Below the pieces are notes generated by a model. The model was given only the letters and a program-made list of their open reading frames with translations, did no database searches and was not told the DNA's origin. Source: Sphingobacterium cellulitidis (GTDB taxonomy: Bacteria; Bacteroidota; Bacteroidia; Sphingobacteriales; Sphingobacteriaceae). From it: a stretch of 64,000 nt of DNA. Position numbers and translations under genes: made by a program. Of the stretch, positions 53,636 through 63,389 are shown in pieces (the first letter of the stretch is position 1; each line of letters opens with the position of its first letter). The DNA lies in contig NOUX01000007.1 in the NCBI GenBank assembly GCA_002245855.1, forward strand, positions 124,001-188,000. The letters run 5' to 3'.

Positions 53636-53660
53636 AAGGAGCTGAATAAATCAACTCCTT
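53636..53660 (-). terminator. Terminator of the coiled-coil protein gene
   Basis: On the minus strand AAGGAG (53660-53655) pairs with CTCCTT (53641-53636), with partly paired interior TTGA/TCAG and a T-run beyond. It lies 25 bp after the stop at 53685. Confidence 0.8.
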
Positions 53661-53684
53661 CCTCGTTTAAAAATAATAACCTTT

Positions 53685-54626
53685 TTATTTTAAAACCACA
53701 GAAGATCTACCCATAATGGCGTCATCTGCATATAGTAAAATCGTATAGGCTCCTTTTTGGAACTTATGATTAGGATCTGACCACATAAATTGATATTCCT
53801 GACCATTGTTATTGAACTCAATACTTTCTTTGAAAGTATACTGAAGTTTCTCACCATGAACTAGGAATAAATCCTCAGAATTCGCAATCAAATTGCCTTT
53901 AGGATTAATGATTCTTACATAGATTTCTTTCTTACCCATGCTAGCAAGTGGATTGTCAGCAATCGTAAAGTCTATTTGTAATCTATCAATGCGTTTAGCC
54001 TTATTCTCATTCTCCAGTGAACCATTTCTCTTCTCTTCGATACCATTGATATGCACATTAGAAACTTTGATTGAAGATGCTTTCGCAATCTTATCAGTTA
54101 GCTCATTCCTCTCAGAGATGAGATGATTAGTCTTAATCTCAGATTCCTTTACCTGCTTATCCAGCTGGGAATTAGTTTCTGCCAGCAATTGATTCTTGAT
54201 TTTTAAGGCCGTGACATCATCCTTCATTTTTGAAACCTGATCCTTCAATTGGGAAACTTCTAATTTAGCTGTCTCAATTTGAGGACCTGAAATCTCATTG
54301 TTTTCCAGTCCTTTTCGCAATTCCTCAATTTTCTGTCTTGCTGACTGTTCAGCTGATACTAAGGCAGCAGTGCTCGAAATACCTTCTGATTTGATGTTAT
54401 CAAGTTCTGCCTCGATACGATCAATCTCAATCTGTAAATTCTCTTTCTGCAAAGTCACGGTATAAAGCTTCTCTCCAGAAGACTTATACTTCACATAAAA
54501 ATATATGTTGGTTGCTAGTAATGCTGCTATTGCAATCACGAAAAAGTAGATCTTAGAATTATCCCGTTTTACTACCGGGGCGACTTGCGCTTCTTGTGAA
54601 TCTATCTTATTAACGTCTGTTTTCAT
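53685..54626 (-). CDS. Membrane-anchored coiled-coil protein, unknown
   Basis: The 313-residue protein has one TM segment (about 28-48: IYFFVIAIAALLATNIYFYVKY), then a long coiled coil (about 55-175). A C-terminal beta-rich domain (IDRLQIDFTIADNPLASMGKKEIYVRIINP and on) could be an adhesin-like or chaperone-like module. Its architecture fits envelope-spanning or cytoskeleton-like proteins. The family is not recognised by name. It lies 107 bp after gmd on the same strand, so an operon with gmd is possible but uncertain. Confidence 0.75.
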   Translation of the reverse strand: MKTDVNKIDSQEAQVAPVVKRDNSKIYFFVIAIAALLATNIYFYVKYKSSGEKLYTVTLQKENLQIEIDRIEAELDNIKSEGISSTAALVSAEQSARQKIEELRKGLENNEISGPQIETAKLEVSQLKDQVSKMKDDVTALKIKNQLLAETNSQLDKQVKESEIKTNHLISERNELTDKIAKASSIKVSNVHINGIEEKRNGSLENENKAKRIDRLQIDFTIADNPLASMGKKEIYVRIINPKGNLIANSEDLFLVHGEKLQYTFKESIEFNNNGQEYQFMWSDPNHKFQKGAYTILLYADDAIMGRSSVVLK

Positions 54627-54733
54627 TCCGTTTTTTCTCCAAATAATTGATTAGTAATATTTACTAAACAATTTCAAAATGAATATTTAATATTTAATTA
54701 ATCTTTGAAAGCAAAAATTGTTCCAACTTACTG

Positions 54734-55885
54734 TTATTCAAAATAATTTAGAATATCAAAGCCTCCCTTTTTTAAATATTCCTCCCGCTGCATTAACTTC
54801 AGGTCACACAATACCATCTCGTTAACAAGCATTTCTAAGTCGTATTTGGGTTTCCAACCTAGTTTTGTATTCGCTTTACTCGGATCTCCGATTAGTAAAT
54901 CAACTTCTGTAGGTCGATAATAACTTGGATCTACTTTGACAATCGTTTGACCAAGCTTAATCTTTTCAGGATCAAGACCTAACGCTTTTATTCTTTCATC
55001 ATCCCGGTCGATGATGACTCCTTTTTCTGCCTCGCCTTTCCCCGAGAACTCTACTTCGATTCCTAATTCAGCAAAAGACATTCTTACAAACTCCCTTACG
55101 GTAGTCGTCACACCTGTCGCAATCACAAAGTCTTCAGCGGTCTCTTGTTGTAATATCAACCACATCGCCTCTACATAATCCTTCGCATGCCCCCAATCTC
55201 TTTGTGCAGAAAGGTTACCTAAATATAATTTATCCTGAAGTCCCAATGCAATTTTCGCAGCGGCTCTTGTGATCTTCCTAGTTACGAATGTTTCACCACG
55301 GACAGGACTTTCATGGTTGAATAAAATACCATTACAAGCGTACATGCCATAGGCTTCTCTATAATTCACGGTAATCCAATATCCATACAATTTAGCAACT
55401 GCATATGGGCTACGTGGATAAAATGGAGTGGTTTCACTCTGCGGAACAGCTTGTACCAAACCATATAATTCTGATGTAGATGCTTGGTAGATTCGGGTAT
55501 GCTCTGCTAATCCCAATAACCTTACAGCTTCTAATATCCTTAAAGTTCCTAATCCATCTGCATTAGCAGTATATTCAGGGGTATCAAAACTTACTTTTAC
55601 ATGGGATTGTGCCGCCAAATTATAGATTTCATGGGGCTTCGTCTCTTGAATGATACGAATCAAATTCGTGGAATCGGTCAAATCACCATAATGAAGGACA
55701 AAATTCCGACCCAATTGGTGTGGGTCTTGATATAAATGGTCGATACGGTCGGTATTAAATAAAGAACTTCTTCTTTTCAACCCATGCACGATATAGCCTT
55801 TTTTTAATAAAAATTCCGCTAAATATGCTCCGTCTTGACCCGTTATCCCGGTAATTAGAGCAACTTTATTGTTTTCTTGACTCAT
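54734..55885 (-). CDS. gmd: GDP-mannose 4,6-dehydratase
   Basis: The 383-residue SDR-type enzyme converts GDP-mannose to GDP-4-keto-6-deoxymannose, leading to GDP-fucose or GDP-rhamnose. The NADP site is [21 protein letters not shown], followed by the arginine-rich [11 protein letters not shown]. The active site is Y-AVAK in [16 protein letters not shown]-fucose synthase (fcl) is not beside it. A role in surface polysaccharide or glycoprotein glycosylation is likely, since Bacteroidetes fucosylate proteins. The genome also has fucosidases, in this window at 8.3-12.5 kb. Confidence 0.97.
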   Translation of the reverse strand: MSQENNKVALITGITGQDGAYLAEFLLKKGYIVHGLKRRSSLFNTDRIDHLYQDPHQLGRNFVLHYGDLTDSTNLIRIIQETKPHEIYNLAAQSHVKVSFDTPEYTANADGLGTLRILEAVRLLGLAEHTRIYQASTSELYGLVQAVPQSETTPFYPRSPYAVAKLYGYWITVNYREAYGMYACNGILFNHESPVRGETFVTRKITRAAAKIALGLQDKLYLGNLSAQRDWGHAKDYVEAMWLILQQETAEDFVIATGVTTTVREFVRMSFAELGIEVEFSGKGEAEKGVIIDRDDERIKALGLDPEKIKLGQTIVKVDPSYYRPTEVDLLIGDPSKANTKLGWKPKYDLEMLVNEMVLCDLKLMQREEYLKKGGFDILNYFE

Positions 55886-56018
55886 TCTAAATGTTATAAC
55901 AGGACAAATATATAGATTTCAAACAAACCATTAATAAAATCCGTATGCAAATCCTATTTTAAATACGGTAATCCTCAATTTATTGAGTTTTCTTGGAGCT
56001 TAAAATTCCAAACAAAAA

Positions 56019-56042
56019 AAGCCATGGATTTCTCCACGGCTT
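56019..56042 (-). terminator. Terminator of the lipocalin-like protein gene
   Basis: On the minus strand AAGCCGTGG pairs with CCATGGCTT (one G-T wobble) across 56042-56019, followed by a run of T. It lies about 25 bp after the stop at 56067. Confidence 0.8.
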
Positions 56043-56066
56043 GCATTCAAAAATTCTTTAATGGAA

Positions 56067-56633
56067 TTACTCCCCAGCTCTGCTAAATTTCAACACCAAA
56101 TTCCCATTCTTACCATCATTTAAAGCAACTGGTAAACGCATTTCCAATGAGTTTTCATCAGCATACGACAAATCCAAACGGTAACCACTAGTTACGTTAG
56201 ATGCTTTATCTCCTGCGTAGATCTTCTTGAATTGGAAAGATGGTTGACCACCTGTTTTTCCAGGATTGAAAATTGACCAAACAATTGTACGAACGGTTCC
56301 ACTTGCACATAGATTTCCTTCGGCATTAAATGTAATGCTACCACGTTGGTTGCCACCCGGTAAATCCCATTGTGAACCAATGAAACAATCTACTGGTGCC
56401 TCATCAAACATATTTTTCACCGTATAGCTGCTCGGAATATTTTCGCGAGTTACGGAATTTAAAATCCATGTACCCTTAACTCCAGAACGCCACTGCGATG
56501 CAGACGGACCTTCAGCAGAAGTCGTACCTGTTGATTCTGTACCCCCTGAAGTTCCTTTTCTAGGAGCTCCACAACTACCTAATACTAACAATGCTGTTAA
56601 TAAAGATAAAAACGAAATAATACGTTTATGCAT
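56067..56633 (-). CDS. Lipocalin-like lipoprotein
   Basis: The 188-residue lipoprotein has signal sequence LLTALLVLGSC with cysteine near 21, followed by a Gly/Ser/Thr-rich linker. The domain begins RSGVKGTWILNSVT, a lipocalin-like start (GxW), and ends with NLVLKFSRAG. Beta-barrel lipid or ligand binding would be expected. The frame is open upstream to 56687, but the signal peptide starts properly at MHKRIISFL (ATG 56631-56633). Confidence 0.8.
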   Translation of the reverse strand: MHKRIISFLSLLTALLVLGSCGAPRKGTSGGTESTGTTSAEGPSASQWRSGVKGTWILNSVTRENIPSSYTVKNMFDEAPVDCFIGSQWDLPGGNQRGSITFNAEGNLCASGTVRTIVWSIFNPGKTGGQPSFQFKKIYAGDKASNVTSGYRLDLSYADENSLEMRLPVALNDGKNGNLVLKFSRAGE

Positions 56634-56696
56634 ATTACAAATTTTAAAATAGTATAATAAATGTATATTAGTAAACAAAAAACTCAATTTTCATTG

Positions 56697-57020
56697 ATGA
56701 ACAATACTTCCAAAAATCATACCATAAGCAAAATCGTAGCCAAAGCTATTCTTAGACTTGTATTGATCATTCTAATCGTTGGAATCGTTTTCGCTTTTAG
56801 CAAAGATGCTAAAATACTAGAGAATATTTCCTTAAATTTTCCAAACAAATGGGCTATATTTGCCCCCATTTCCTTGTTTATCATCTTTATCATTTTGATG
56901 TTCATGATGTTAAAGGAAAAATACAACAGAATTGATTTTAATTGGTTGTTTAGCTTATGTGGTGGGTTCTTACTGATCTATCTGATTTTATTCTACTCCC
57001 GCATATATCCAATGCTATAA
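56697..57020 (+). CDS. Small three-TM protein, unknown
   Basis: The 107-residue protein (119 if the ATG at 56661 is used) is mostly hydrophobic with three TM segments (about 20-38, 52-72, 84-102). It is the first of three tightly packed genes: 17 bp to the flippase gene and then a one-base overlap to the SDR gene. Function not recognised. I chose the ATG at 56697 because it gives the more usual N-terminal charge pattern, but the start is uncertain. Confidence 0.65.
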   Translation: MNNTSKNHTISKIVAKAILRLVLIILIVGIVFAFSKDAKILENISLNFPNKWAIFAPISLFIIFIILMFMMLKEKYNRIDFNWLFSLCGGFLLIYLILFYSRIYPML

Positions 57021-57037
57021 TTTACAGCAATATTTAA

Positions 57038-57958
57038 ATGGAAAAATCAAAGATTTGGGAAATCATTAAAAATATTTTTAAAGTACTCATCACTGTCGCT
57101 GCACTGTACTGGGTTTCCACAAAAATATCCTTCAAGGAACTTACTGAAGTACTTAAAAATAGCAATCCTCTATACTTATTCTTTGCCCTATTAGCGTATA
57201 TTGGATCCATCTTGGTCGCTTCATCACGCCTAAATTCCTTCTTTAAAGCTATTGGTCTGCAATTGACAGAACGCTATAATTTTAGACTTTACCAGCTGGG
57301 ACTCTTGTATAACTTCTTTTTGCCAGGTGGAATTGGTGGTGATGGTTATAAAATATTCTTCCTCAAAAAGAATTTTCAAATCTCTAGAAGAAAAGTCTTG
57401 GGTGCCGTATTTTTTGACCGACTTTCAGGTTTATGGGCTCTTTGTATTATCATCGGTGCGCTGATTATCTTTATGCCCCGTTTAGCAATTCCTAATGCCG
57501 TAACAATTGCCACTCTATTGATTGGAACAATCAGTTATCTCTATGTCTTGCGCCTCTTTTTTAAGCAATTCCTGAAGAATTTTATCACAACACATTTTAA
57601 GGCTTTATGTGTTCAAGGTTTTCAAACCCTGACCGCAATATGCATTCTATATGCCATGAATTTTGACGGCAAATTCGCACCTTTCTTATTGATATTTATG
57701 GTATCCTCTCTCGTAGCCATTGTCCCTTCTATCGGTGGAGCAATTGGACTGAGAGAATCCGTTATATTCAGCTTGGCAACCTATTTAAAATTAGACCCAC
57801 ATATAGCTGTTACAATCAGCTTGATCTTCTATATCATTTCTTTGTTAGTAGCATCAAGCGGAATTTATTACATCTTTAGACCGCAACGTCTCGGAGCAGA
57901 TAAATTACCTTCAGCAAAAGAAGTGGAAGAAGAAATCGAAAAAGAAGAGGAAGAATAA
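57038..57958 (+). CDS. Lysylphosphatidylglycerol synthase/flippase-like TM protein (UPF0104)
   Basis: The 306-residue protein has about eight TM segments and the motif YNFFLPGGIGGDGYKIFFLKK, the hallmark of the AglD/MprF flippase-like family. Members flip lipids or lipid-linked sugars. A synthase domain is absent. A short charged tail rich in Glu ends the protein. Its stop overlaps the SDR start by one base (TAATG), so the two are coupled. Confidence 0.88.
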   Translation: MEKSKIWEIIKNIFKVLITVAALYWVSTKISFKELTEVLKNSNPLYLFFALLAYIGSILVASSRLNSFFKAIGLQLTERYNFRLYQLGLLYNFFLPGGIGGDGYKIFFLKKNFQISRRKVLGAVFFDRLSGLWALCIIIGALIIFMPRLAIPNAVTIATLLIGTISYLYVLRLFFKQFLKNFITTHFKALCVQGFQTLTAICILYAMNFDGKFAPFLLIFMVSSLVAIVPSIGGAIGLRESVIFSLATYLKLDPHIAVTISLIFYIISLLVASSGIYYIFRPQRLGADKLPSAKEVEEEIEKEEEE

Positions 57959-58668
57959 TGGCTAATATCATCATTACAGGAGCTAGCAGCGGAATAGGAT
58001 TTGAAGCTGTACTAGACTTAACAGCAAATAAAGAGAATAAGGTTATCGCATTGGCTAGATCAGCTGATAAACTTAGAAAATTACATGAGATCGCATCTTC
58101 ATTAAACCATGATGGTGGCACCTTATATCCAGCGCAATTTGATATCGTATTTGATAATTATCCTGAATCATTAGTCCCTTTCATTCAATCTAGATTTGAC
58201 AAAGTTGATATCCTGATAAATAATGCAGGGGCATTGATCAACAAACCCTTTATGGAAACCAGCCTAGAGGATGTTTCTCAAATGTTTCAGTCTAATTTCC
58301 TAGGCCATGTTCAAATGATCCAACATATCGTCCCTTTAATGAAGGAGTCCGGACATATTGTTAATATCAGCAGCATGGGTGGATTCCAAGGATCTTCTAA
58401 GTTCCCTGGTTTATCTGCTTATTCAGCCAGTAAAGGCGCATTAGCGATTTTGACAGAATGCTTGGCGGAAGAGTTAAAAGATAAAAATATCAAAGTCAAT
58501 TGCCTTGCTCTTGGATCTTCACAAACTGAAATGTTTGAAGCCGCTTTCCCTGGTGCTCAAGCCGGAACTCTGGCTTTTGAGATGGGAAAATATATCGCAG
58601 AGTTTGCACAAAATGGACACAAATATTACAATGGCAAAATTTTACCGGTAGCTAATACAACCCCTTAA
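57958..58668 (+). CDS. Short-chain dehydrogenase/reductase
   Basis: The 236-residue classical SDR has cofactor motif ITGASSGIGFEAVL, NNAG in ILINNAGALIN, catalytic serine in ISSMGGFQG and Y-x3-K in YSASKGALAI. It is an NAD(P)-dependent oxidoreductase whose substrate cannot be inferred. Coupling to the flippase-like gene suggests lipid or glycan modification. A terminator follows. Confidence 0.92.
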   Translation: MANIIITGASSGIGFEAVLDLTANKENKVIALARSADKLRKLHEIASSLNHDGGTLYPAQFDIVFDNYPESLVPFIQSRFDKVDILINNAGALINKPFMETSLEDVSQMFQSNFLGHVQMIQHIVPLMKESGHIVNISSMGGFQGSSKFPGLSAYSASKGALAILTECLAEELKDKNIKVNCLALGSSQTEMFEAAFPGAQAGTLAFEMGKYIAEFAQNGHKYYNGKILPVANTTP

Positions 58669-58693
58669 TAAATAATAAAAATTTTATTCAAGA

Positions 58694-58735
58694 AAACGGC
58701 TAAACTATTGAAATAGGTTAGCCGTTTATTTTTTT
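58694..58735 (+). terminator. Terminator of the TM-flippase-SDR operon
   Basis: AAACGGCTAA (58694-58703) pairs with TTAGCCGTTT (58718-58727), with an inner CTATT/AATAG stem, and a T-run to 58735. Confidence 0.9.
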
Positions 58736-58829
58736 AAACCTTTCCTAAAGATTATTAAATTTTTCCATCCATCTTATCGAGATTCACTAAAAATATATGA
58801 AATAAATCATATAGATAATGAAATTTTTC

Positions 58830-58837
58830 TATATTTA
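58830..58837 (+). promoter_or_regulatory. -7-like box upstream of susC
   Basis: TATATTTA matches TAnnTTTG except for the last base. A transcript from here would carry a leader of about 70 nt with the AGGAG / CTCCT hairpin (58857-58861 and 58871-58875). Confidence 0.35.
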
Positions 58838-58856
58838 ATTAACTAAAAAAGCCTAA

Positions 58857-58875
58857 AGGAGCTCGAACAACTCCT
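58857..58875 (+). promoter_or_regulatory. Leader hairpin upstream of susC
   Basis: AGGAG (58857-58861) pairs with CTCCT (58871-58875) with a 9-nt loop, about 40 bp upstream of susC. It could affect translation of the SusC mRNA. Confidence 0.3.
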
Positions 58876-58915
58876 CTTTGATTGAATATTTAATCTAACT
58901 GAAACTAAACAAATT

Positions 58916-61900
58916 ATGAAAAGAAAAGTACTATTTTTCATAACATTTTGTCTCCTCCACATTGTGGCCTTCGGACAAAATCAAGTTATTACAGGTACAG
59001 TAACCGATGCTGTAACCAATCAACCGATTTCAGGAGTAACAATTCGTGCTGTAGGCAGTAATTCTGCCGCTCAATCCGACGCGGATGGTAAATATGAAAT
59101 CGGTGTAAACTCCGCCATTAAAGCCCTACATTTTTCCTATGTAGGCTATAGCTCCCAACAAGTAAATATTCAGGGAAACTCCGTAATCAACATCCAATTA
59201 TCGCAAGCTGCTGCTGACTTGGATGAAATTGTCGTTGTTGGTTATGGTACACAGGTAAAAAAAGATATGACTGGATCTGTGGCCACCGTTAAGATGTCTG
59301 ATCTGGAAGATGTGCCTTTGCAAACTGTGGAAAGTGCTCTCCAAGGTCGAGCACCCGGGGTATTTGTAAATTCAAGCTCTGGTAAATTAGGCCAGGCCCT
59401 TCAAATTAGAGTACGAGGTATTTCTTCTATATCTGCAGGAACTCAACCACTTTATGTTATTGATGGGATTCCTATTATTTCTACTGCTATGGGAACTTAT
59501 GATGAACCTGATAACCCATTAGCTGCAATTAGCCCTGAAGACATCGAATCATTGGATGTCTTAAAAGATGCTGCCGCTACAGCTATTTATGGTGCTCGCG
59601 GTTCTAATGGTGTAGTTATTATTACAACCAAAAAAGGTAAAGCTGGCCGTACTAATTTTGACCTCGGATATTTTGCTGGATTTAGTGATGCAACAAAAAA
59701 AGGTGAATTCCTTAATGCGGATCAGTACAAAGAACTCCTTGGTACTGCACTTAACAACGGTGGATATATTGGAAATGGACCAGACCAATACCCAACTCTT
59801 TCTGAATTCTGGCAAGACTGGACCGGGACGGATGACTGGGATAAAAACTACAATAGTAACTGGGTAAATGAAGGCTTAAAGAGAGGTAGCATCCAACAAA
59901 TAAACTTAACTGCATCAGGCGGTGATGCTAAAACCAGATTTATTGCATCGGGTAGTTACAATGATAATAAAGGTATTATCGTAGGAAACCGCTTCGTAAG
60001 AACATCGGGTCGCTTAGGCTTAGATCATACTGCTAATTCATGGTTAGACTTAGGTGGTACAATCAATATCAACAAAACTGACAACTATCGTGTAAGTAGT
60101 GATAATGCCTTCTCAAACCCTCTTCAACTAAATGCTCTTCCTCCGATTCAACCGATTAGAGATGAAAATGGTGAATTAAATAAATACACCGTTTATTATA
60201 ACAACTTGATCGACCTTGAAAACGGAAAAAATCTTTCTAACACCTACCGTACGTTCGCAACAGCTTATGCAGCCGCGAAAATCACTCCAAACCTAAGCTT
60301 CCGTTCGGAATATGGTATGGATTTCCAAAACCTTGAAGAAGAAATATTTTTAGGTTCTAGAACGCAAGATGGTGGTGATGTAGGTGGATATGGATGGAAT
60401 TACCAAGCCCGTTCAATAAACTTTAATACAAACAATACCTTAAACTATAACAAGACATTTAATGAAGTCCATGACTTCAGTGCAATGCTAGGTATGGCTT
60501 ATCAAGAAGGCCAATTTAGGTATACCATGGCTGAAGGTAAAGGATTCCCTTCGGATCAATTTACTAAGATCATCTCGGCAGCCTTGAAATCTGACGCTAG
60601 TTCTTCGGAATCTCGCTTCTCCTTCTTGTCTTATTTTGCGAGGGTAAATTACAAATTCAAAAACAAGTACTTGTTGGAAGCCACCGTACGTACAGATGGT
60701 TCGTCTAGATTTGGTAAAGACAGACGTTATGGAACTTTCCCTGCAGGTTCAATTGGATGGGTAATTTCTGAAGAAGACTTCCTAAAAGGAAATCCTACGC
60801 TTTCCTTCTTAAAACTAAGAGCAAGTTATGGCCGTACGGGTAATGCTGAAATTGATAACTTCGGATCTAGAACTTTGTACACTGGCGCTAACTATGCTGG
60901 AGTACCAGGTACCGTTCCTTTGAGATTAGGTGATGAAAAATTAACCTGGGAAAATACAGCTTCCAGTAACTTTGGTCTCGATTTCGGGTTCTTTAATGAT
61001 CGCTTATCCGGTACTGTAGATGCCTATTTCAAAAAAACAACAGACCTGTTATTGAATGTTCCAATTGAATCTACCAATGGTTTCACTTCTATCCTACAAA
61101 ATGTCGGCGATATGCAAAACCGAGGTATGGAAATTTCATTAAACTCTAGAAACTTTGTCGGCGAATTCAAATGGAGCACATCTTTCAATATTTCTTTCAA
61201 CAAAAACAAAATCTTGAAATTGGTAGATGGTCAACCAATTTATCCAGGTGGTCGATACTTAGGTAGAATTGAAGAAGGAATGCCTTATGGATTCTTTTAT
61301 GGTAAAGCTTATGCTGGGGTAGATACTGAAAATGGAGATGCATTGTACTATAAGGATGATAGCAGAACGGCAACAACAAATGACTATGCTGAAGCTGAAA
61401 ACCAATGGCTTGGTGACCCGAATCCTAAGTTTTATGGTGGCTTTGGGAATAACTTCTCCTACAAAAGCTTTGACTTAGCTATTCAGACTCAATTTGTCTA
61501 CGGAAATGATATCTATAATGCTGCCGGAGGATTCCAATCTACTAACGGTGATTATTTTGATAACCAAACCCTGGATCAAATGAATTATTGGAAAAATCCA
61601 GGTGATGTTACGATGATTCCTCAACCTCGTTTTGATGAAGGAAATGGTACTCGTCCTTCTTCTCGTTATATTCAGGATGGTTCTTACTTCCGTGTGAAAA
61701 ATGTGATTCTTGGTTACAACTTACCTCATAGCATTGCTAACAAAGCTTATATGCAAAATGCTCGTATTTATGTTTCCGCTACTAACTTGTTCACTTTCAC
61801 AAAATACAATGGCTATGATCCGGAAATCAACACCACTTTCGCTGGAAGTTACCAATTGGGGACAGATTTCTATACATCGCCTCAACCAAGAACAATCACA

Positions 61901-61924
61901 TTCGGAATCAATTTAGGTTTTTAA
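58916..61924 (+). CDS. susC: SusC/RagA-type TonB-dependent outer membrane transporter
   Basis: The 1002-residue protein has a signal peptide (FITFCLLHIVAFG-Q). Then comes a carboxypeptidase-D-like regulatory domain (about 22-100), the TonB box region EIVVVGYGTQVKKDMTG, a plug (GSVATVKMSDLEDVPLQTVESALQGRAPG) and a beta barrel ending TFGINLGF. Such transporters import glycans or other large ligands with a SusD lipoprotein. No STN domain is present, so it is not of the transducer type. The SusD gene follows 18 bp later. No glycosidase gene adjoins it, so substrate is unknown. Confidence 0.96.
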   Translation: MKRKVLFFITFCLLHIVAFGQNQVITGTVTDAVTNQPISGVTIRAVGSNSAAQSDADGKYEIGVNSAIKALHFSYVGYSSQQVNIQGNSVINIQLSQAAADLDEIVVVGYGTQVKKDMTGSVATVKMSDLEDVPLQTVESALQGRAPGVFVNSSSGKLGQALQIRVRGISSISAGTQPLYVIDGIPIISTAMGTYDEPDNPLAAISPEDIESLDVLKDAAATAIYGARGSNGVVIITTKKGKAGRTNFDLGYFAGFSDATKKGEFLNADQYKELLGTALNNGGYIGNGPDQYPTLSEFWQDWTGTDDWDKNYNSNWVNEGLKRGSIQQINLTASGGDAKTRFIASGSYNDNKGIIVGNRFVRTSGRLGLDHTANSWLDLGGTININKTDNYRVSSDNAFSNPLQLNALPPIQPIRDENGELNKYTVYYNNLIDLENGKNLSNTYRTFATAYAAAKITPNLSFRSEYGMDFQNLEEEIFLGSRTQDGGDVGGYGWNYQARSINFNTNNTLNYNKTFNEVHDFSAMLGMAYQEGQFRYTMAEGKGFPSDQFTKIISAALKSDASSSESRFSFLSYFARVNYKFKNKYLLEATVRTDGSSRFGKDRRYGTFPAGSIGWVISEEDFLKGNPTLSFLKLRASYGRTGNAEIDNFGSRTLYTGANYAGVPGTVPLRLGDEKLTWENTASSNFGLDFGFFNDRLSGTVDAYFKKTTDLLLNVPIESTNGFTSILQNVGDMQNRGMEISLNSRNFVGEFKWSTSFNISFNKNKILKLVDGQPIYPGGRYLGRIEEGMPYGFFYGKAYAGVDTENGDALYYKDDSRTATTNDYAEAENQWLGDPNPKFYGGFGNNFSYKSFDLAIQTQFVYGNDIYNAAGGFQSTNGDYFDNQTLDQMNYWKNPGDVTMIPQPRFDEGNGTRPSSRYIQDGSYFRVKNVILGYNLPHSIANKAYMQNARIYVSATNLFTFTKYNGYDPEINTTFAGSYQLGTDFYTSPQPRTITFGINLGF

Positions 61925-61942
61925 TCCAATAAGCGAATTATC

Positions 61943-63316
61943 ATGAACTTTATTAAATATATAAGTATTCCCGCAGTAGCAGTCGTATTGACCTTAGGAT
62001 CCTGCGCAAATAAATTAAATATTGAGCCTGTTGACGATATTTCAGCAGAAAAAGCGCTCTCAACGCCATCAGATGTAAACAATGCCTTAACTGGCGCATA
62101 TACCATCATTGCCAAAGGTGCTTTATACGGAACTAACCTAGTGATGGTTCCTGATTTATATGCTAGCCCTGGCTATTTGAATTGGACCGGTACTTTCTCT
62201 ACCTATAGAGACATCTCCAATCAAAATATTATTTCAACTAATGAAGATGTAACCCGGACCTGGACCACAGCATACCAAGCTATTAATGCCGCCAATACGG
62301 TATTGGAAGCTCTACCCATTATTACTGATGAAGATATGAAATCGGAAATCGAAGGGAAAGCCCTTTTCATCCGTGGAATCATGTACTTTGAATTGGTCAG
62401 ACTCTACGGACTACCGTATGAAGCCGGTGCAGCAAATTCTAGCCCAGGTGTTCCAATCGCCTTAAAAGCGGTTACTAAATTTGACGACCTTATCAAAGGA
62501 ATAACCAGAAGCTCCGTAGCGGATAGCTATGCACAAGCAGAAAAAGACCTCTTGGCTTCCATTTCTAAATTAGCAGACTACCCTTCGGATCTCGCAGCTT
62601 CTAAAGCCATGCTAGCCAGATTATACCTACAGCAAGGTAAATATGACAAAGCCCGCGATTTAGCAAATGACATCATCGAAAGTGGTGACTTCGAACTGAC
62701 CGCAACCCTTGAAGAACCTTTCAGAACCCCAAATTCATCAGAAGGGGTATTTGAAATTCAACAAAGTGAACAAAGTAACGCTGGTTCTTCAAACGATGGT
62801 TTAGCAACCTTCTATTCTAGCTATGTCAATAAGACAGGTGGTGATGTTGGTCGTGGTGACTTGAGTGTCTTAAACTCTTATTACTTAAGCTTTGATGAAA
62901 ATGATAAACGTAGAACGGAAATGATCTACAAAGGAGATGGTGCAAAATCTGGATGGTTCACAAGAAAATGGTATAATTACTTCGATAATATCCCAGTGGT
63001 TCGTTTGACAGATTTATACTTGATGAGAGCAGAATGTAATGTGAGATTAGGAACAGCAATTGGAGACACTCCTTTAAACGATATCAATACTATTCGCGAA
63101 AGAGCCGGATTAGAGGATCTAACATCGGTAAATATCACTAGTGTTCTTGCTGAAAGAGACAAGGAGTTAGCTTTCGAAGGATATAGATTGCATGATCTAA
63201 AAAGAACGAAGAGAAATATTGGTAGCATGCCATATAATTCTCCAAAACTGGTATATCCTATCCCATATCGCGAGATTTCTGTGAACTCTGCATTGACGCA
63301 AAACCCTGGATATTAA
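61943..63316 (+). CDS. susD: SusD/RagB-type nutrient-binding lipoprotein
   Basis: The 457-residue lipoprotein has signal cysteine C21 in LTLGSC-ANK. The SusD/RagB layout is seen as the N-terminal TPR region (DVNNALTGAYTIIAKGALYG), ALFIRGIMYFELVRLYGLPY, and the C-terminal YLMRAECNVRLGT with ERDKELAFEGYRLHDLKR. It lids the SusC pore and binds the substrate. The pair stands alone in this window and is separated from the fucosidases by 46 kb. Confidence 0.95.
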   Translation: MNFIKYISIPAVAVVLTLGSCANKLNIEPVDDISAEKALSTPSDVNNALTGAYTIIAKGALYGTNLVMVPDLYASPGYLNWTGTFSTYRDISNQNIISTNEDVTRTWTTAYQAINAANTVLEALPIITDEDMKSEIEGKALFIRGIMYFELVRLYGLPYEAGAANSSPGVPIALKAVTKFDDLIKGITRSSVADSYAQAEKDLLASISKLADYPSDLAASKAMLARLYLQQGKYDKARDLANDIIESGDFELTATLEEPFRTPNSSEGVFEIQQSEQSNAGSSNDGLATFYSSYVNKTGGDVGRGDLSVLNSYYLSFDENDKRRTEMIYKGDGAKSGWFTRKWYNYFDNIPVVRLTDLYLMRAECNVRLGTAIGDTPLNDINTIRERAGLEDLTSVNITSVLAERDKELAFEGYRLHDLKRTKRNIGSMPYNSPKLVYPIPYREISVNSALTQNPGY

Positions 63317-63337
63317 TCAAAATAGCCATTAAAAATA

Positions 63338-63367
63338 AAACGGCATCGATAAGAATCGATGCCGTTT
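63338..63367. terminator. Bidirectional terminator after susD
   Basis: A perfect 13-bp stem AAACGGCATCGAT / ATCGATGCCGTTT (63338-63350 and 63355-63367) with an AAGA loop separates susD from the convergent hydrolase. Confidence 0.92.
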
Positions 63368-63389
63368 CTGTTTAATTCTAAGTATGCTT

